A DNA stretch of 64,000 nt, from positions 4,402,001-4,466,000 of the forward strand of contig NZ_CP146963.1 in the NCBI RefSeq assembly GCF_037113525.1, given 5' to 3'. This document shows, piece by piece, positions 26,970-35,601 of this stretch (positions are counted from its first letter, which is position 1; each line of letters begins with the position of its first letter). The notes under the pieces are model-generated. The model searched no databases. It worked only from the letters and a program-made list of their open reading frames with translations, and was not told the origin of the DNA. The stretch comes from Butyrivibrio fibrisolvens. GTDB lineage: Bacteria; Bacillota; Clostridia; Lachnospirales; Lachnospiraceae. The position numbers and the translations under genes are program-made.

Positions 26970-27839
26970 TTAGATATCTGCGTCCATTGCAAGCTTTATG
27001 GATCCCATTATTCCCTGGTCATCGTTTAGGCTGGCAGGAACTATATAGTTATCTATGTCTTTAAGTTCTTTGGTTACAATATATCCGTTTAGCTGCTCCA
27101 GGACTTTTTTCCTTATAAGTGGAAAGAGCTGCTTCTGATGCATTACTCCTCCGCCAAGGATGATGATCTGAGGGCTAAGTGTCAAGATATATGTGCACAG
27201 AGCCTGAGCTATATATGTACTTTCAAGGTCCCAGACTTTATCGTCATCCGCAAGCTCTACAGCCTTTTTACCCCATCTGTCTTCAATAGCAGGGCCTGCT
27301 GCCATTCCTTCAAAACAGGTTCCGTGGTATGGGCACTTGCCCTTATAGGTATCTCCATCTGCTACTGCCATTTTGATATGCCCAAGTTCAGGATGGAGCA
27401 TGCCGTGCAGGAGCTTGCCACCTGCCATAACTCCGCCGCCGACACCTGTTCCTATAGTAAGATACAAAGCATCTGTAAGGTCTTTTGCACATCCCCAGGT
27501 TATCTCTCCAAGAAGGGATCCGTTAACATCTGTATCAAAACCTATCGGTACACCCAGCTCTTTTTTGAAAGCACCGACTATGTCATAGTTCTTCCAGGCA
27601 AGCTTGGGTGTAGATGTTATATAACCGTAGGTCTTAGAATCCCTGTTAAGATCAATAGGGCCAAAACATGCTATACCGAGTGCTTTGATATCCTTATCTT
27701 TGAAATAATCGGTCATCAAAGGCATGGTCTCTTCAGGAGTCTTGGTAGGAATCTGCATCCTGTCAAGGATCCTGCCATTCTCATCGCCTATAACGCATAT
27801 CATCTTAGTTCCGCCCGCTTCTATTCCGCCATAAATCAT
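26970..27839 (-). CDS. ROK family sugar kinase, probable fructokinase
   Basis: The 289-residue protein is a ROK-family kinase: GGIEAGGTKMICVIGDENG at the N-terminus binds the ATP phosphate, DTDVNGSLLGE holds the catalytic aspartate, and LTIGTGVGGGVMAGGKLLHG is the phosphate-2 motif. The zinc-binding segment is HPELGHIK followed by CPYHGTCFEGMAAGPAIEDR. That His/Cys spacing and the Gly-Pro-Ala-Ile-Glu ending are those of Firmicute fructokinases (ScrK/GmuE group), rather than glucokinases, which use CxCGxxGCxE. I therefore favour fructose as substrate but mannose or related sugars remain possible. It precedes galK but is separated by a terminator and hairpin B. Confidence 0.85.
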   Translation of the reverse strand: MIYGGIEAGGTKMICVIGDENGRILDRMQIPTKTPEETMPLMTDYFKDKDIKALGIACFGPIDLNRDSKTYGYITSTPKLAWKNYDIVGAFKKELGVPIGFDTDVNGSLLGEITWGCAKDLTDALYLTIGTGVGGGVMAGGKLLHGMLHPELGHIKMAVADGDTYKGKCPYHGTCFEGMAAGPAIEDRWGKKAVELADDDKVWDLESTYIAQALCTYILTLSPQIIILGGGVMHQKQLFPLIRKKVLEQLNGYIVTKELKDIDNYIVPASLNDDQGIMGSIKLAMDADI

Positions 27840-27952
27840 ACCTTTTCTGCCTCCTAAAATTTTCTATTATCAGCTTAAAGCCATTCACATCCACTTTTAT
27901 ATTAACATCCCATCTCAAATCACTCACATAGAGAATCGTCAAAGTCGCGATT

Positions 27953-28171
27953 ATTCCTGAGGCTGGCTGTTAATAAATGATTTTCTTGCCTTTGAAAAAT
28001 ATATTAAATTCAAGAGCGTGATAGATGGGATGATATATTCTGTTTGGGATTCATCTGTTTGAGCGTAGCGAGTTTATGAATCCCAGAATATATCATTCCA
28101 GATATCATGCCTTGAATTTTATATGTTTTTCACGGCAAGAAAATCATTTATTAACAGCCAGCCTCAGGAAT
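27953..28171. repeat. Very long intergenic hairpin C (about 220 nt)
   Basis: ATTCCTGAGGCTGGCTGTTA and the following 20 nt on the left match the complement of 28130-28171 perfectly, and the pairing continues with small bulges to GATATATTCTG-GGGATTCAT around a loop containing GAGCGTAGCGAG. It starts 16 bp past the stop of the 28.2-kb lipoprotein gene and lies upstream of the ROK kinase. The loop does not match hairpins A and B. Confidence 0.85.
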
Positions 28172-28186
28172 CCCCCGCCTTGCGAC

Positions 28187-29638
28187 TCACTCCTTCGTCA
28201 CGTTAATGCCGAAGTATGCGCATATCTGCGCCAGTCTGTTGCCGTTTTTGGTTGATACCATTACTATGTTGCCGCTTGTATCGTAGGCGATCATGACAAA
28301 CCTTGAATTCATGTCGAAAACGCAAGGGTTCGGGCCTTGGATTCCATATGCTTTAAGCATTTCTTCAAAGGTTGCCTGAACATACCTTGGTTCTACCCAG
28401 GCATGACTTATGGTTGTTCCGTCCATGAAATCGCCGCCAACTATGTTTCCGCCATCATAGTCTTCCGACACATCATCGATGATTCCAAAATATGATGCTA
28501 CAGCTCTGTATTTTTCCATGGAAAGATCTGTTACACCCTCTTCAGGAATGCCGGGTTCCTCGCCATAGGTTATCTCGTCATAAGCATCACTGTCTGCGTT
28601 ATAAACAAGGCCGAACTTTGCAGATATCTTACTACATTCATCTGCATCATCTGTGAAGATCACAAGAACAGCATCTTCATCATGCATTGCTGCATAGTAT
28701 CTTGCATAACCTTCATCATCAGGGACTCTCATTACTACAGGATTGGGAACTTTATCATATCCTGTAGACGTCAGTTCGCTCTTATAATATTCATCTGTAA
28801 GGGTCATATCCGAAAGAAGTGTAAAGCGAATTTCAGATATGCTTCCAGGCTTTGCATAGATTGTTGTCTCGTAGCCATCGCCTGAGTTTTCGCTTATGTC
28901 GGTATATCCAAACTCATCCGCAACCTTTTTTACCGCTTCTTCTGACAAGAGACTTTCATCAAAATTGTTGCTATAGCTATCTGTTCCATCACCGTTTCCT
29001 CCGGTAGATGAACCGGATCCAGAGCCTTGAGATGAATTCAAAGCTTCCTGTCCTTCCTTAGTATTGGCCATTGTGCCTGCGTAGTTAAGCATAAAGTTGC
29101 CAAGGTCATTTATCCTTTGCGAATGATCACCTTCTACGGCAACCTCCTTTGTCACAATACTAATCTCGTCAAAGCCTGCCATATCTTCTAATGTAAAGGT
29201 ATCAAGGATAACATAGAAATCTGTTCCTTTCAGATACCTTACTTCCCTGAAGTATTCTTTCTGGCCATTCGATCCTGAAAATTTAAGTCTTCCATTTCCG
29301 CTTTCATCTAATACAAATGTTGTATCAGTAATAGAACTATTCTTAGTCCATGTCATCATTTCAGTTTCAAGTGGTTCAAACTCTGCATCCGTGCAAAAAG
29401 ATAGCATTATATCTTTTCCATCTTTTTTATGTTTTATAGTATATCTACCTTTTTCATCAATACTGTTTATATTGATAGTATAGTTTTCTCCGCAGTTAAT
29501 AATCATGACATTATCATTAAAGGTCAGCTCAGCTGTAGATACGCCTGCTGCCTTACATGATGCGCATGAAAGTGCCATGACGATCAACAATAGAAAAGCT
29601 ATATATTTTTTGCCAGATCTTAAAAATAGTTTACTCAC
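28187..29638 (-). CDS. Large lipoprotein of unknown function
   Basis: This 483-residue exported protein has a signal peptide and a lipobox (MALSCASC-K), so it is membrane-anchored outside. Beyond this I do not recognise a family. A low-complexity Gly/Ser linker at about 205-220 separates an N-terminal beta-rich half (about 30-195) from a C-terminal half. The latter repeats a theme of a predicted alpha/beta unit twice: VADEFGYTDISENSG with later KFGLVYNADSD, and YRAVASYFGIIDDVSEDYDG with final CAYFGINVTKE. Its start overlaps the upstream gene's stop by 4 bp (ATGA), so it is translationally coupled to the nucleoside-hydrolase-like gene and is the last gene of that operon. Confidence 0.82.
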   Translation of the reverse strand: MSKLFLRSGKKYIAFLLLIVMALSCASCKAAGVSTAELTFNDNVMIINCGENYTININSIDEKGRYTIKHKKDGKDIMLSFCTDAEFEPLETEMMTWTKNSSITDTTFVLDESGNGRLKFSGSNGQKEYFREVRYLKGTDFYVILDTFTLEDMAGFDEISIVTKEVAVEGDHSQRINDLGNFMLNYAGTMANTKEGQEALNSSQGSGSGSSTGGNGDGTDSYSNNFDESLLSEEAVKKVADEFGYTDISENSGDGYETTIYAKPGSISEIRFTLLSDMTLTDEYYKSELTSTGYDKVPNPVVMRVPDDEGYARYYAAMHDEDAVLVIFTDDADECSKISAKFGLVYNADSDAYDEITYGEEPGIPEEGVTDLSMEKYRAVASYFGIIDDVSEDYDGGNIVGGDFMDGTTISHAWVEPRYVQATFEEMLKAYGIQGPNPCVFDMNSRFVMIAYDTSGNIVMVSTKNGNRLAQICAYFGINVTKE

Positions 29639-30870
29639 TGATGTCTCCTTAAATAATCAGCTTCCAAAAGTGAATCAAAAAGATTGGTGTAGGTAGATGA
29701 TCCGTAAAGCTCATACTTATCCTTGGCATATGTTGCTTCAAGCATATAGATACCTGTGTAGGCATCGCTCCTTGTCTGGGTTATCACACCGCCGTTATTA
29801 AAGTTAATGGAGAAATTGCAGGGAACAGCCACGAAGTATCCGCCATAGCTGGTGTCCTGTGTTACAGCACAGTATACTGCCGTACCGTCACAGTTGCCGT
29901 AGCTCTGGCCATCCTCAAGGCCAAACTGGGCGTAGGCTTTAGACAGGATATCGCTATTGGCCGTATCGATCTTGGTCAGGTGACCGCCGCATCTTATGGC
30001 ACCAAGTACGTCCATAGTGAAATATAAAGGAACAGGGCTGTTTCTTGTTACATAATCAGTAGATCCTATCCGCGTGTCATCGTAAGACAGGTTGTAGCAA
30101 AGCCCCTGATACTCTCCACCTGTAATATAGATCGCATCCACTTTATTTTTGACAAGCTCAAACCCTTCCGGATCTTTCAGAAGTTCTCTTATGTTAGTCA
30201 AAAAACCTGTAGTTACTATGCGGATCTTGCCGTTGTAAGAAGACAGTACCTCCTTGTACATAGTCACCGCATTGTCGTACACAGGGTGGTTTGTCGTTTT
30301 GTACTGCCACAAAACTCCCCAGTAGTCACCATTGCCGCCATACTCGTAAGATACTGCTGCCTTGGATACAGGCACTGTTGTAAGTCCTGCATAATCCATG
30401 ATTCCTTCAGCAGCTTTTATATTATTACCGGATGGATTTTTGGAACAATAGGCAAAACCTATGATATGGCACAGACCCTGATACTCAAGCTCCTGCGCTA
30501 TTCGCACTGCTGTAACATCATCAATATCTGTAGACATGTCAACATCCAGAATAATGCCCACAGGTCCAGTCTGTGCCTGCTCCTGTTTTAGATCATCCTG
30601 AATATTTTCAACTTCTTCCTGGGCTTCTTCGCGGGCTTTATTATCTTCTGCTTCCTTCTGCTCTTTGGCCTCCTGAATCTCCTGATCTGTCATGCCGCTA
30701 TAATCTTCTTCCGGCCCGACTTCCTGCTTTGCTTCATTTAAGGCGTCTTTAAATATATCCCTGTAATCCGACAAGGTGTCTGACGGCTCCTTTGCCTCCA
30801 CTACAGGAACTTTTATGGTGTTTGCTATTAAGATGATAATTCCGAGAACAGCAACCCAGGATTTCTTCAT
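29635..30870 (-). CDS. Exported nucleoside hydrolase-like protein
   Basis: The 411-residue product starts with an export signal or membrane anchor (KKSWVAVLGIIILIANTIKV), followed by a highly charged Glu/Gln/Ala coiled-coil stretch (about 35-100). It then has an inosine-uridine nucleoside hydrolase fold: the Asp cluster ILDVDMSTDIDDVTAVRIA corresponds to the family DTDxGxDDAxA calcium site, and IRIVTTGFLTNIREL plus IYITGGEYQ match the usual GPLTN and MGG regions with changes. Such enzymes cleave the N-glycosidic bond of nucleosides, but the altered motifs mean the activity and substrate are open. Both ends overlap neighbours by 4 bp, so it is inside a tight operon with the serine hydrolase and the lipoprotein. 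Confidence 0.82.
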   Translation of the reverse strand: MKKSWVAVLGIIILIANTIKVPVVEAKEPSDTLSDYRDIFKDALNEAKQEVGPEEDYSGMTDQEIQEAKEQKEAEDNKAREEAQEEVENIQDDLKQEQAQTGPVGIILDVDMSTDIDDVTAVRIAQELEYQGLCHIIGFAYCSKNPSGNNIKAAEGIMDYAGLTTVPVSKAAVSYEYGGNGDYWGVLWQYKTTNHPVYDNAVTMYKEVLSSYNGKIRIVTTGFLTNIRELLKDPEGFELVKNKVDAIYITGGEYQGLCYNLSYDDTRIGSTDYVTRNSPVPLYFTMDVLGAIRCGGHLTKIDTANSDILSKAYAQFGLEDGQSYGNCDGTAVYCAVTQDTSYGGYFVAVPCNFSINFNNGGVITQTRSDAYTGIYMLEATYAKDKYELYGSSTYTNLFDSLLEADYLRRHQ

Positions 30871-32345
30871 GGCTCACCCTCAAAGAATCCATTAAAGTCT
30901 TCAAACCTTGCTTCAACTACTTTTTTCATCTGAACCGTAAGGTTTGTGTCTGATATATTCAAAGTTATATGAATTGAACCAACTTCTTCTCCCACAAGTC
31001 CAAGCTCGATATAGAGGGTATCCTCGCTGATCCAACATGCTTTAGACACAAAAGGAACCTCTCCTGTTGTATCACTTAACAGCCTCATTGTCTTTGGATC
31101 TATAAGAGGGAGCTTTCCTTCTGCCTCTTTGTGAAAATCAAAAGGAATGACGTAATCAATGCTACCACCTGAAGACTTCTGCTTTATAGCAAGCAGTCCC
31201 TTTGCATCACCCTCTCCACATCCTGATTCATTTTCAGACTTATATCCAAGACGAACAGACTCAAAATCAGAACTGTTTTCATGTATTTTATAAATATGAT
31301 ACAGCTTACTGTATTTCGGTTTCACTTTAAGTGTATCATATATACTTTTTTCATACTTTTCAAAATCAGAAGCATAGTCCAAAAGCGTATCATGGATAAT
31401 ATCAAGAAGTGGCTGAGTTCCACCTTTTATATTCTGAAGATCAGCAGTAGTCACTATCACAAGATTGTATTGGGGGTAAAAAAGTACATACTGTCCCCCC
31501 ATTCCATACATGCAAAAGCCGCCTCTTATGCGCCAGAACATATATCCATATCCCTGGCGCTCATCTGTAACCTGACCCGTCTGAACATTAGGTGTTTTAA
31601 AGCTTACAGCTTCTTTCAGAAAGTCTCCGCTTTTCCCTTTACCAAAAGCTGTAGCTATGTCCTCTTTTGCAGCATCTTTCAAAAGCTCATTCATCACGAA
31701 TCTGCCGACTATCAGAAGGTCCTCAGGATAACACATAAGACCTGATCCGCCAATTTCATCGCCAAAGGGATCCTTTATGATATATGCATCTTTTGAAAAA
31801 AGATATTCTGCAGGAATTTTAGTTCTAAGATAATCAAGGACGCCTACTCCGGAAAGCTTTTTTACCAGTGCTGCAAGGGTATGCGCTGATGATGTGTCAT
31901 ACTTAAACACCTTGCCACTTCTGTGAGATGGAGGTGTGACAAAAAAGCTCCTTACCCAGTTCAGATTTCCATGAAACTGGTAGGTGGTTGATGTATGACA
32001 AGTCTGCATGCAGAGCATGTCCTGAATCGTCATATTTGAAAGATAAGGATGAAAGCCGTCTTCAGGTTCATATTCCGGGAAAAAAGTCACGATCCTGTCG
32101 TCAAGCGCAAGTTTCCCTTCTTCTATTAGAAAGCCTATGGCAAGTGATGTGAAGGATTTAGTTATAGAGAACATCCTGTGCATCTTGCTGCTGTTGTATG
32201 GATATGCATACTCTTCAAAGATCCTGCTTCCATTCTGATCGGCAAGAAGGCTGTGAATGCTACCGCTTCCACCTGTTAATAGACCCGCTTTTTTTATTTT
32301 TTCCCAAATGGTACTGATACATTCTTTTGTATCGAAAGTGAGCAT
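30867..32345 (-). CDS. Beta-lactamase-fold serine hydrolase (class C / esterase type)
   Basis: The 492-residue protein has the serine beta-lactamase/penicillin-binding fold of PF00144. The nucleophile motif is S60-x-x-K63 in RMFSITKSFTSLAIGFLIEE, and the Tyr motif appears as YDTSSAHTLAALVKKL instead of YxN, as in EstB/6-aminohexanoate-dimer hydrolase-like esterases. Later DERQGYGYMFWRI and GMGGQYVLFYPQYNLVIVTT match the KTG-region strand of that subgroup. It has no signal peptide, so it should be cytoplasmic, unlike the exported proteins encoded downstream. Substrate unknown; it is not evidence of beta-lactam resistance. It is coupled by a 4-bp overlap to the next gene. Confidence 0.88.
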   Translation of the reverse strand: MLTFDTKECISTIWEKIKKAGLLTGGSGSIHSLLADQNGSRIFEEYAYPYNSSKMHRMFSITKSFTSLAIGFLIEEGKLALDDRIVTFFPEYEPEDGFHPYLSNMTIQDMLCMQTCHTSTTYQFHGNLNWVRSFFVTPPSHRSGKVFKYDTSSAHTLAALVKKLSGVGVLDYLRTKIPAEYLFSKDAYIIKDPFGDEIGGSGLMCYPEDLLIVGRFVMNELLKDAAKEDIATAFGKGKSGDFLKEAVSFKTPNVQTGQVTDERQGYGYMFWRIRGGFCMYGMGGQYVLFYPQYNLVIVTTADLQNIKGGTQPLLDIIHDTLLDYASDFEKYEKSIYDTLKVKPKYSKLYHIYKIHENSSDFESVRLGYKSENESGCGEGDAKGLLAIKQKSSGGSIDYVIPFDFHKEAEGKLPLIDPKTMRLLSDTTGEVPFVSKACWISEDTLYIELGLVGEEVGSIHITLNISDTNLTVQMKKVVEARFEDFNGFFEGEP

Positions 32346-32400
32346 TGCAATTACTCCTTATATGTATCCTGATAGCGGTTTACGATAGAAAAAACAGATT

Positions 32401-32422
32401 GGGCTTTAAAGATCTTTAGCCC
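32401..32422 (-). other. Hairpin between the small membrane gene and the serine hydrolase gene
   Basis: GGGCTTTAAAGATCTTTAGC folds on itself and on the minus strand is followed after 6 nt by TTTTTT. It overlaps the small gene's stop codon and might terminate part of the transcripts. Confidence 0.45.
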
Positions 32423-32628
32423 TGAACACCCATAAAGTGATAAATGATATATCCTGCCAAGAGCCAGGATGCAAGCGCAAGAAATGCTCCTGATACTTTT
32501 ACAGGCTTGGTACTTTTTTCTTTTCCCTTTTTATCTTTTACAACTTTATTGGTCACAAAAGCCTGTGCCAGTCCATACATTCCAATGATAAAAAGAATAA
32601 TGACTTCGATAAAATATACTAAATACAT
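32416..32628 (-). CDS. Small two-helix membrane protein
   Basis: A 70-codon gene with a good ribosome binding site (GGGGACGGGGAA before the ATG). The product has two hydrophobic helices, about 2-22 (YLVYFIEVIILFIIGMYGL) and 48-66 (ALASWLLAGYIIYHFMG), joined by a basic loop (KVVKDKKGKEKSTKPVKVSG). I do not recognise a family. It is 71 bp upstream of the serine hydrolase gene on the same strand and may be the first gene of that operon, though a hairpin lies between. Confidence 0.7.
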   Translation of the reverse strand: MYLVYFIEVIILFIIGMYGLAQAFVTNKVVKDKKGKEKSTKPVKVSGAFLALASWLLAGYIIYHFMGVQG

Positions 32629-32816
32629 TTCCCCGTCCCCTTTTTCTGTAATTTAACCTTAATATAACATCTATCAATCTTGATTGCATCACATTTCGGC
32701 AAACATATCCTGAAACTTGCAGAGTCCTGAAACATTTTGGAGATGTGATTTAATAAAGAGTTTATACATTCATCGCAAAGCCCTATGCTATACTTTTCTT
32801 AGGAGGATCCGGACAC

Positions 32817-34166
32817 ATGGCTAGGACGAAAAATATCGATATGACCCAAGGACCAATCCTTAAGGAGCTGGTCCTTTTTGCATTACCTCTTTTACTTGGT
32901 AATGCCTTTCAGCAGCTTTATAACACAGTAGACAGCGTAATAGTGGGACAATTTGTAGGCTCCGCTTCACTTGCGGCTGTTACAAGTACCGCTATGATAA
33001 TAAATACACTTGTAGGTCTTTTTGTAGGATTTTCTACAGGTTCATCCGTTATCATATCCCAGTTTTTTGGAGCCAAAAAAGATGACATGCTTCAAAAAGC
33101 TATCCACACTGCCCTGACAACAACTTTTATAATGGGCATCATATTCATGATCATGGGATATTTCATTACACCACCACTTCTCGTACTCATGAGAACTGAT
33201 GCTAATGTTATGAATCCTGCAACCGTATACCTTAGAATTTATTTTATGGGAATCCTGGGGCTGATGTTCTACAACATGACATCAGCTATATTAAGGGCTG
33301 TAGGAGATTCTGTAAGACCTCTTATCTTCCTTATCATTACAAGTATCCTTAACATTATCCTGGATCTTTTATTTGTTATAGGTTTTAAGATGGGAGTTGC
33401 AGGTGTTGCTTATGCAACAGTCATATCCCAGTTTGTATCAGCATTTATGGGTATGTTCGTACTTATGCGTTCCAAAGAAAACTACGGCGTATCTCTACAA
33501 AAGATGCATATAGATCCAAAGATCCTTAGAAAAATATTTGCAGTAGGCCTTCCTGCTGGTTTTCAGATGGCTATAATCAGCTTTTCCAACGTATTCGTTC
33601 AAAGCTATATCAACAGCTTTGGAGCTAACTCTACCGCAGGCTGGGGGGTATACGGAAGAATTGATGCCTTCGTTATGCTTCCACTGCAGAGCATAGCCCT
33701 TGCAAATACCACCTTCACCGGCCAGAACGCCGGAGCAAGGAACCCTGACCGTATTAAACAGGGTATACGCGTTTCACTTCTTCTTGCCGTTATCATCACC
33801 GTTGTTATCTGCGCCCTGGAATACGCCGCGGCGCCTTACATAATTCGCTTATTTACAAGCGATGAAGCCGTTATGAAGTTTGGCATCATCTTCATCAGAT
33901 GCAATTGTATGTTCGATTTCTTCTGCTGTTTTAACCAGATGCATGCAGGTGTACTTAGAGGTATCGGCGACGCAGCTGCTCCTATGGTAATAATGATATT
34001 CAGCTTTGTTTTGTTCAGGCAGATATATCTGTATACCATAACAAGGCTCACATCTTCAATATACCCTGTAAGCCTCTCATTCCCTGTTGGCTGGATCATG
34101 TGCAGTCTTCTCATGCTCATATATTTCAGACTAAGTCATTGGGAAAGAAGAATCAGTCCAAACTAA
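32817..34166 (+). CDS. MATE family efflux transporter
   Basis: This complete MATE exporter has 449 residues and about 12 membrane helices, with AGGAGG 10 nt before the ATG. The N-terminal half has MTQGPILKELVLFALPLLLG and YNTVDSVIVGQFVG, typical of the DinF/NorM-like Clostridial branch, then ISQFFGAKKDDMLQKAIHT. The second half has LPAGFQMAIISFSNVFVQSY and FTGQNAGARNPDRIKQGIRV, the symmetric counterpart. It is a separate lineage from the other MATE gene at the left edge, whose sequence differs throughout. Substrate is unknown; no adjacent regulator suggests one. trmL follows after 79 bp on the same strand. Confidence 0.93.
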   Translation: MARTKNIDMTQGPILKELVLFALPLLLGNAFQQLYNTVDSVIVGQFVGSASLAAVTSTAMIINTLVGLFVGFSTGSSVIISQFFGAKKDDMLQKAIHTALTTTFIMGIIFMIMGYFITPPLLVLMRTDANVMNPATVYLRIYFMGILGLMFYNMTSAILRAVGDSVRPLIFLIITSILNIILDLLFVIGFKMGVAGVAYATVISQFVSAFMGMFVLMRSKENYGVSLQKMHIDPKILRKIFAVGLPAGFQMAIISFSNVFVQSYINSFGANSTAGWGVYGRIDAFVMLPLQSIALANTTFTGQNAGARNPDRIKQGIRVSLLLAVIITVVICALEYAAAPYIIRLFTSDEAVMKFGIIFIRCNCMFDFFCCFNQMHAGVLRGIGDAAAPMVIMIFSFVLFRQIYLYTITRLTSSIYPVSLSFPVGWIMCSLLMLIYFRLSHWERRISPN

Positions 34167-34245
34167 TATATCGCGCGTATCCAAAATGTCTGATATAATG
34201 ACAAGGCTGTTATTTAATATCGATTTAAAAGGTTGACAAGTTATT

Positions 34246-34740
34246 ATGAATATTGTTTTATTTGAACCAGAAATCCCATACAACACAGGTAACATAGGAA
34301 GAACCTGCGTTGCAACCAATACAAAGCTCCACCTTATAGAGCCCCTCGGCTTTAGCCTTGATCAGAAAGAGATCAAACGCGCCGGCCTCGATTACTGGCC
34401 CAAGCTCAACTACGAAGTATATAAAAGCTTTGATGATTTTATGGAAAAAAATAACCATCCAAAAGTATGGATGGCTACCACTAAGGCACATAAAGTATAT
34501 TCCGATGTTACATATGGCTCTGACGATTACATAATGTTCGGTCCCGAAAGCAGAGGAATCCCTGAAGAGATCCTTGTAGATCACGAAGAAGAATGTGTCC
34601 GTATCCCCATGTTCGAAGATACCAGATCCATAAATCTTTGTAACTCAGCAGCTATCGTTTTATTTGAAGCCCTCCGCCAGAACCACTTCGAAGGTCTTAA
34701 CCTCAGCGGAGAACTCCACAAACTTCACTGGAACGACTAA
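34246..34740 (+). CDS. trmL: tRNA (cytidine(34)-2'-O)-methyltransferase
   Basis: TrmL methylates the wobble nucleotide of tRNA-Leu isoacceptors at the 2'-O position using SAM. The 164-residue protein is a minimal SPOUT enzyme of normal length: MNIVLFEPEIPYNTGNIGRT at the N-terminus, the central LDYWPKLNYEVY region, and the trefoil-knot motifs YIMFGPESRGIPEEIL and PMFEDTRSINLCNSAAIVLF. All typical residues are there. The gene follows the MATE gene but is unrelated functionally. Confidence 0.95.
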   Translation: MNIVLFEPEIPYNTGNIGRTCVATNTKLHLIEPLGFSLDQKEIKRAGLDYWPKLNYEVYKSFDDFMEKNNHPKVWMATTKAHKVYSDVTYGSDDYIMFGPESRGIPEEILVDHEEECVRIPMFEDTRSINLCNSAAIVLFEALRQNHFEGLNLSGELHKLHWND

Positions 34741-34798
34741 TGATCCTTCAATGATTATTTTTGATACCACATAAAGACCGGATTACGCCTTGTAATCC

Positions 34799-35476
34799 TC
34801 ACATCATCTTCAAAAGTTCAACCATTATCTTGCCGCACACAAGAGCATCTGACTCAGCTCTGTGTGCGTCTTTTTGATCTATACCAAAATACGCTGCCAT
34901 TGTCGGCTGCTTATGATCACTGGTACAAGTCACGCACTTTTTGCACATGGCAAGAGTATCCACAAATCTGATATCAGCATCAATCCCAAGCCTTTCAAAT
35001 GTAGCCGATAAAAACCTCATATCAAAACTTGCATTATGCGCACATATAATAGTTTCACCACTTATAGCATCTCCTAGGAACTTCACAAACTCAGGATATG
35101 CATCTTTCTCTAAAGGCGCCTGCGCAAGCATAGCATTAGTAATATGATTAACCCTTGAAGCACTCGGCGGAACAGCCTTACCCGCATTGATCAGGGTGCC
35201 ATAACTCTTAACAGCCTTTCCATTCTCAAAAAGAACTGCACCTATCTCTATGATCCTGTCATTACAAGCAGAAAAGCCTGTCGTCTCTGTATCAAAAGCT
35301 ATATAGCGCTTTAAAAGCTTCTCTTTAACAGATTCTGTATCTTTTATCTGAACAGTACTAACACCTTTTTTCATAGCCTTTGTATAAGCCATGTTATCTT
35401 TTTCTGTCTCATGCTTGCTTTCCGCAATCTTATCTGCAATACTTTTCTTCCCAAACATTATCTCAAGTGCGTCCAT
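34799..35476 (-). CDS. DEDD 3'-5' exonuclease, DNA polymerase III epsilon-like
   Basis: I take the ATG at 35476 because GGAAGGA lies 8 nt upstream; an ATG 33 bp earlier has no such site. The 225-residue product has the DEDDh exonuclease fold: Exo I YIAFDTETTGFSACNDRIIE with the DxE pair, Exo II TIICAHNASFDMRFLSATFE, and Exo III DAHRAESDALVCGKIM with the catalytic histidine and aspartate. Proteins of this type either proofread DNA synthesis or degrade oligonucleotides; the short N-terminal extension (MDALEIMFGKKSIAD) is not informative. Possible partner is PolC-independent repair. It converges with trmL. Confidence 0.9.
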   Translation of the reverse strand: MDALEIMFGKKSIADKIAESKHETEKDNMAYTKAMKKGVSTVQIKDTESVKEKLLKRYIAFDTETTGFSACNDRIIEIGAVLFENGKAVKSYGTLINAGKAVPPSASRVNHITNAMLAQAPLEKDAYPEFVKFLGDAISGETIICAHNASFDMRFLSATFERLGIDADIRFVDTLAMCKKCVTCTSDHKQPTMAAYFGIDQKDAHRAESDALVCGKIMVELLKMM

Positions 35477-35536
35477 ATGAGTTCCTTCCCTCTGCATTAA
35501 TAAAATCATTTTATCATACCAACAATAAGCTCACAT

Positions 35537-35578
35537 AAAAAAATCCTGTTTGCTTATCGCATAAGATAAACAAACAGG
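35537..35578 (-). terminator. Terminator after the SleB-like gene
   Basis: CCTGTTTGCTTATC pairs with GATAAACAAACAGG, and on the minus strand the stem is followed by seven T. It lies 24 bp past the stop. Confidence 0.85.
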
Positions 35579-35601
35579 TATGAATTACAGGATGTCGTGT
35601 G

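Noticed and set aside
30867..32345. Beta-lactamase resistance gene
   Set aside because: There is no signal peptide and the YxN motif is changed; it resembles esterase-type members of the fold.
34780..34798. GGATTAC/GTAATCC hairpin between trmL and the exonuclease gene
   Set aside because: The stem is only 7 bp with no T-tract, so termination is doubtful.
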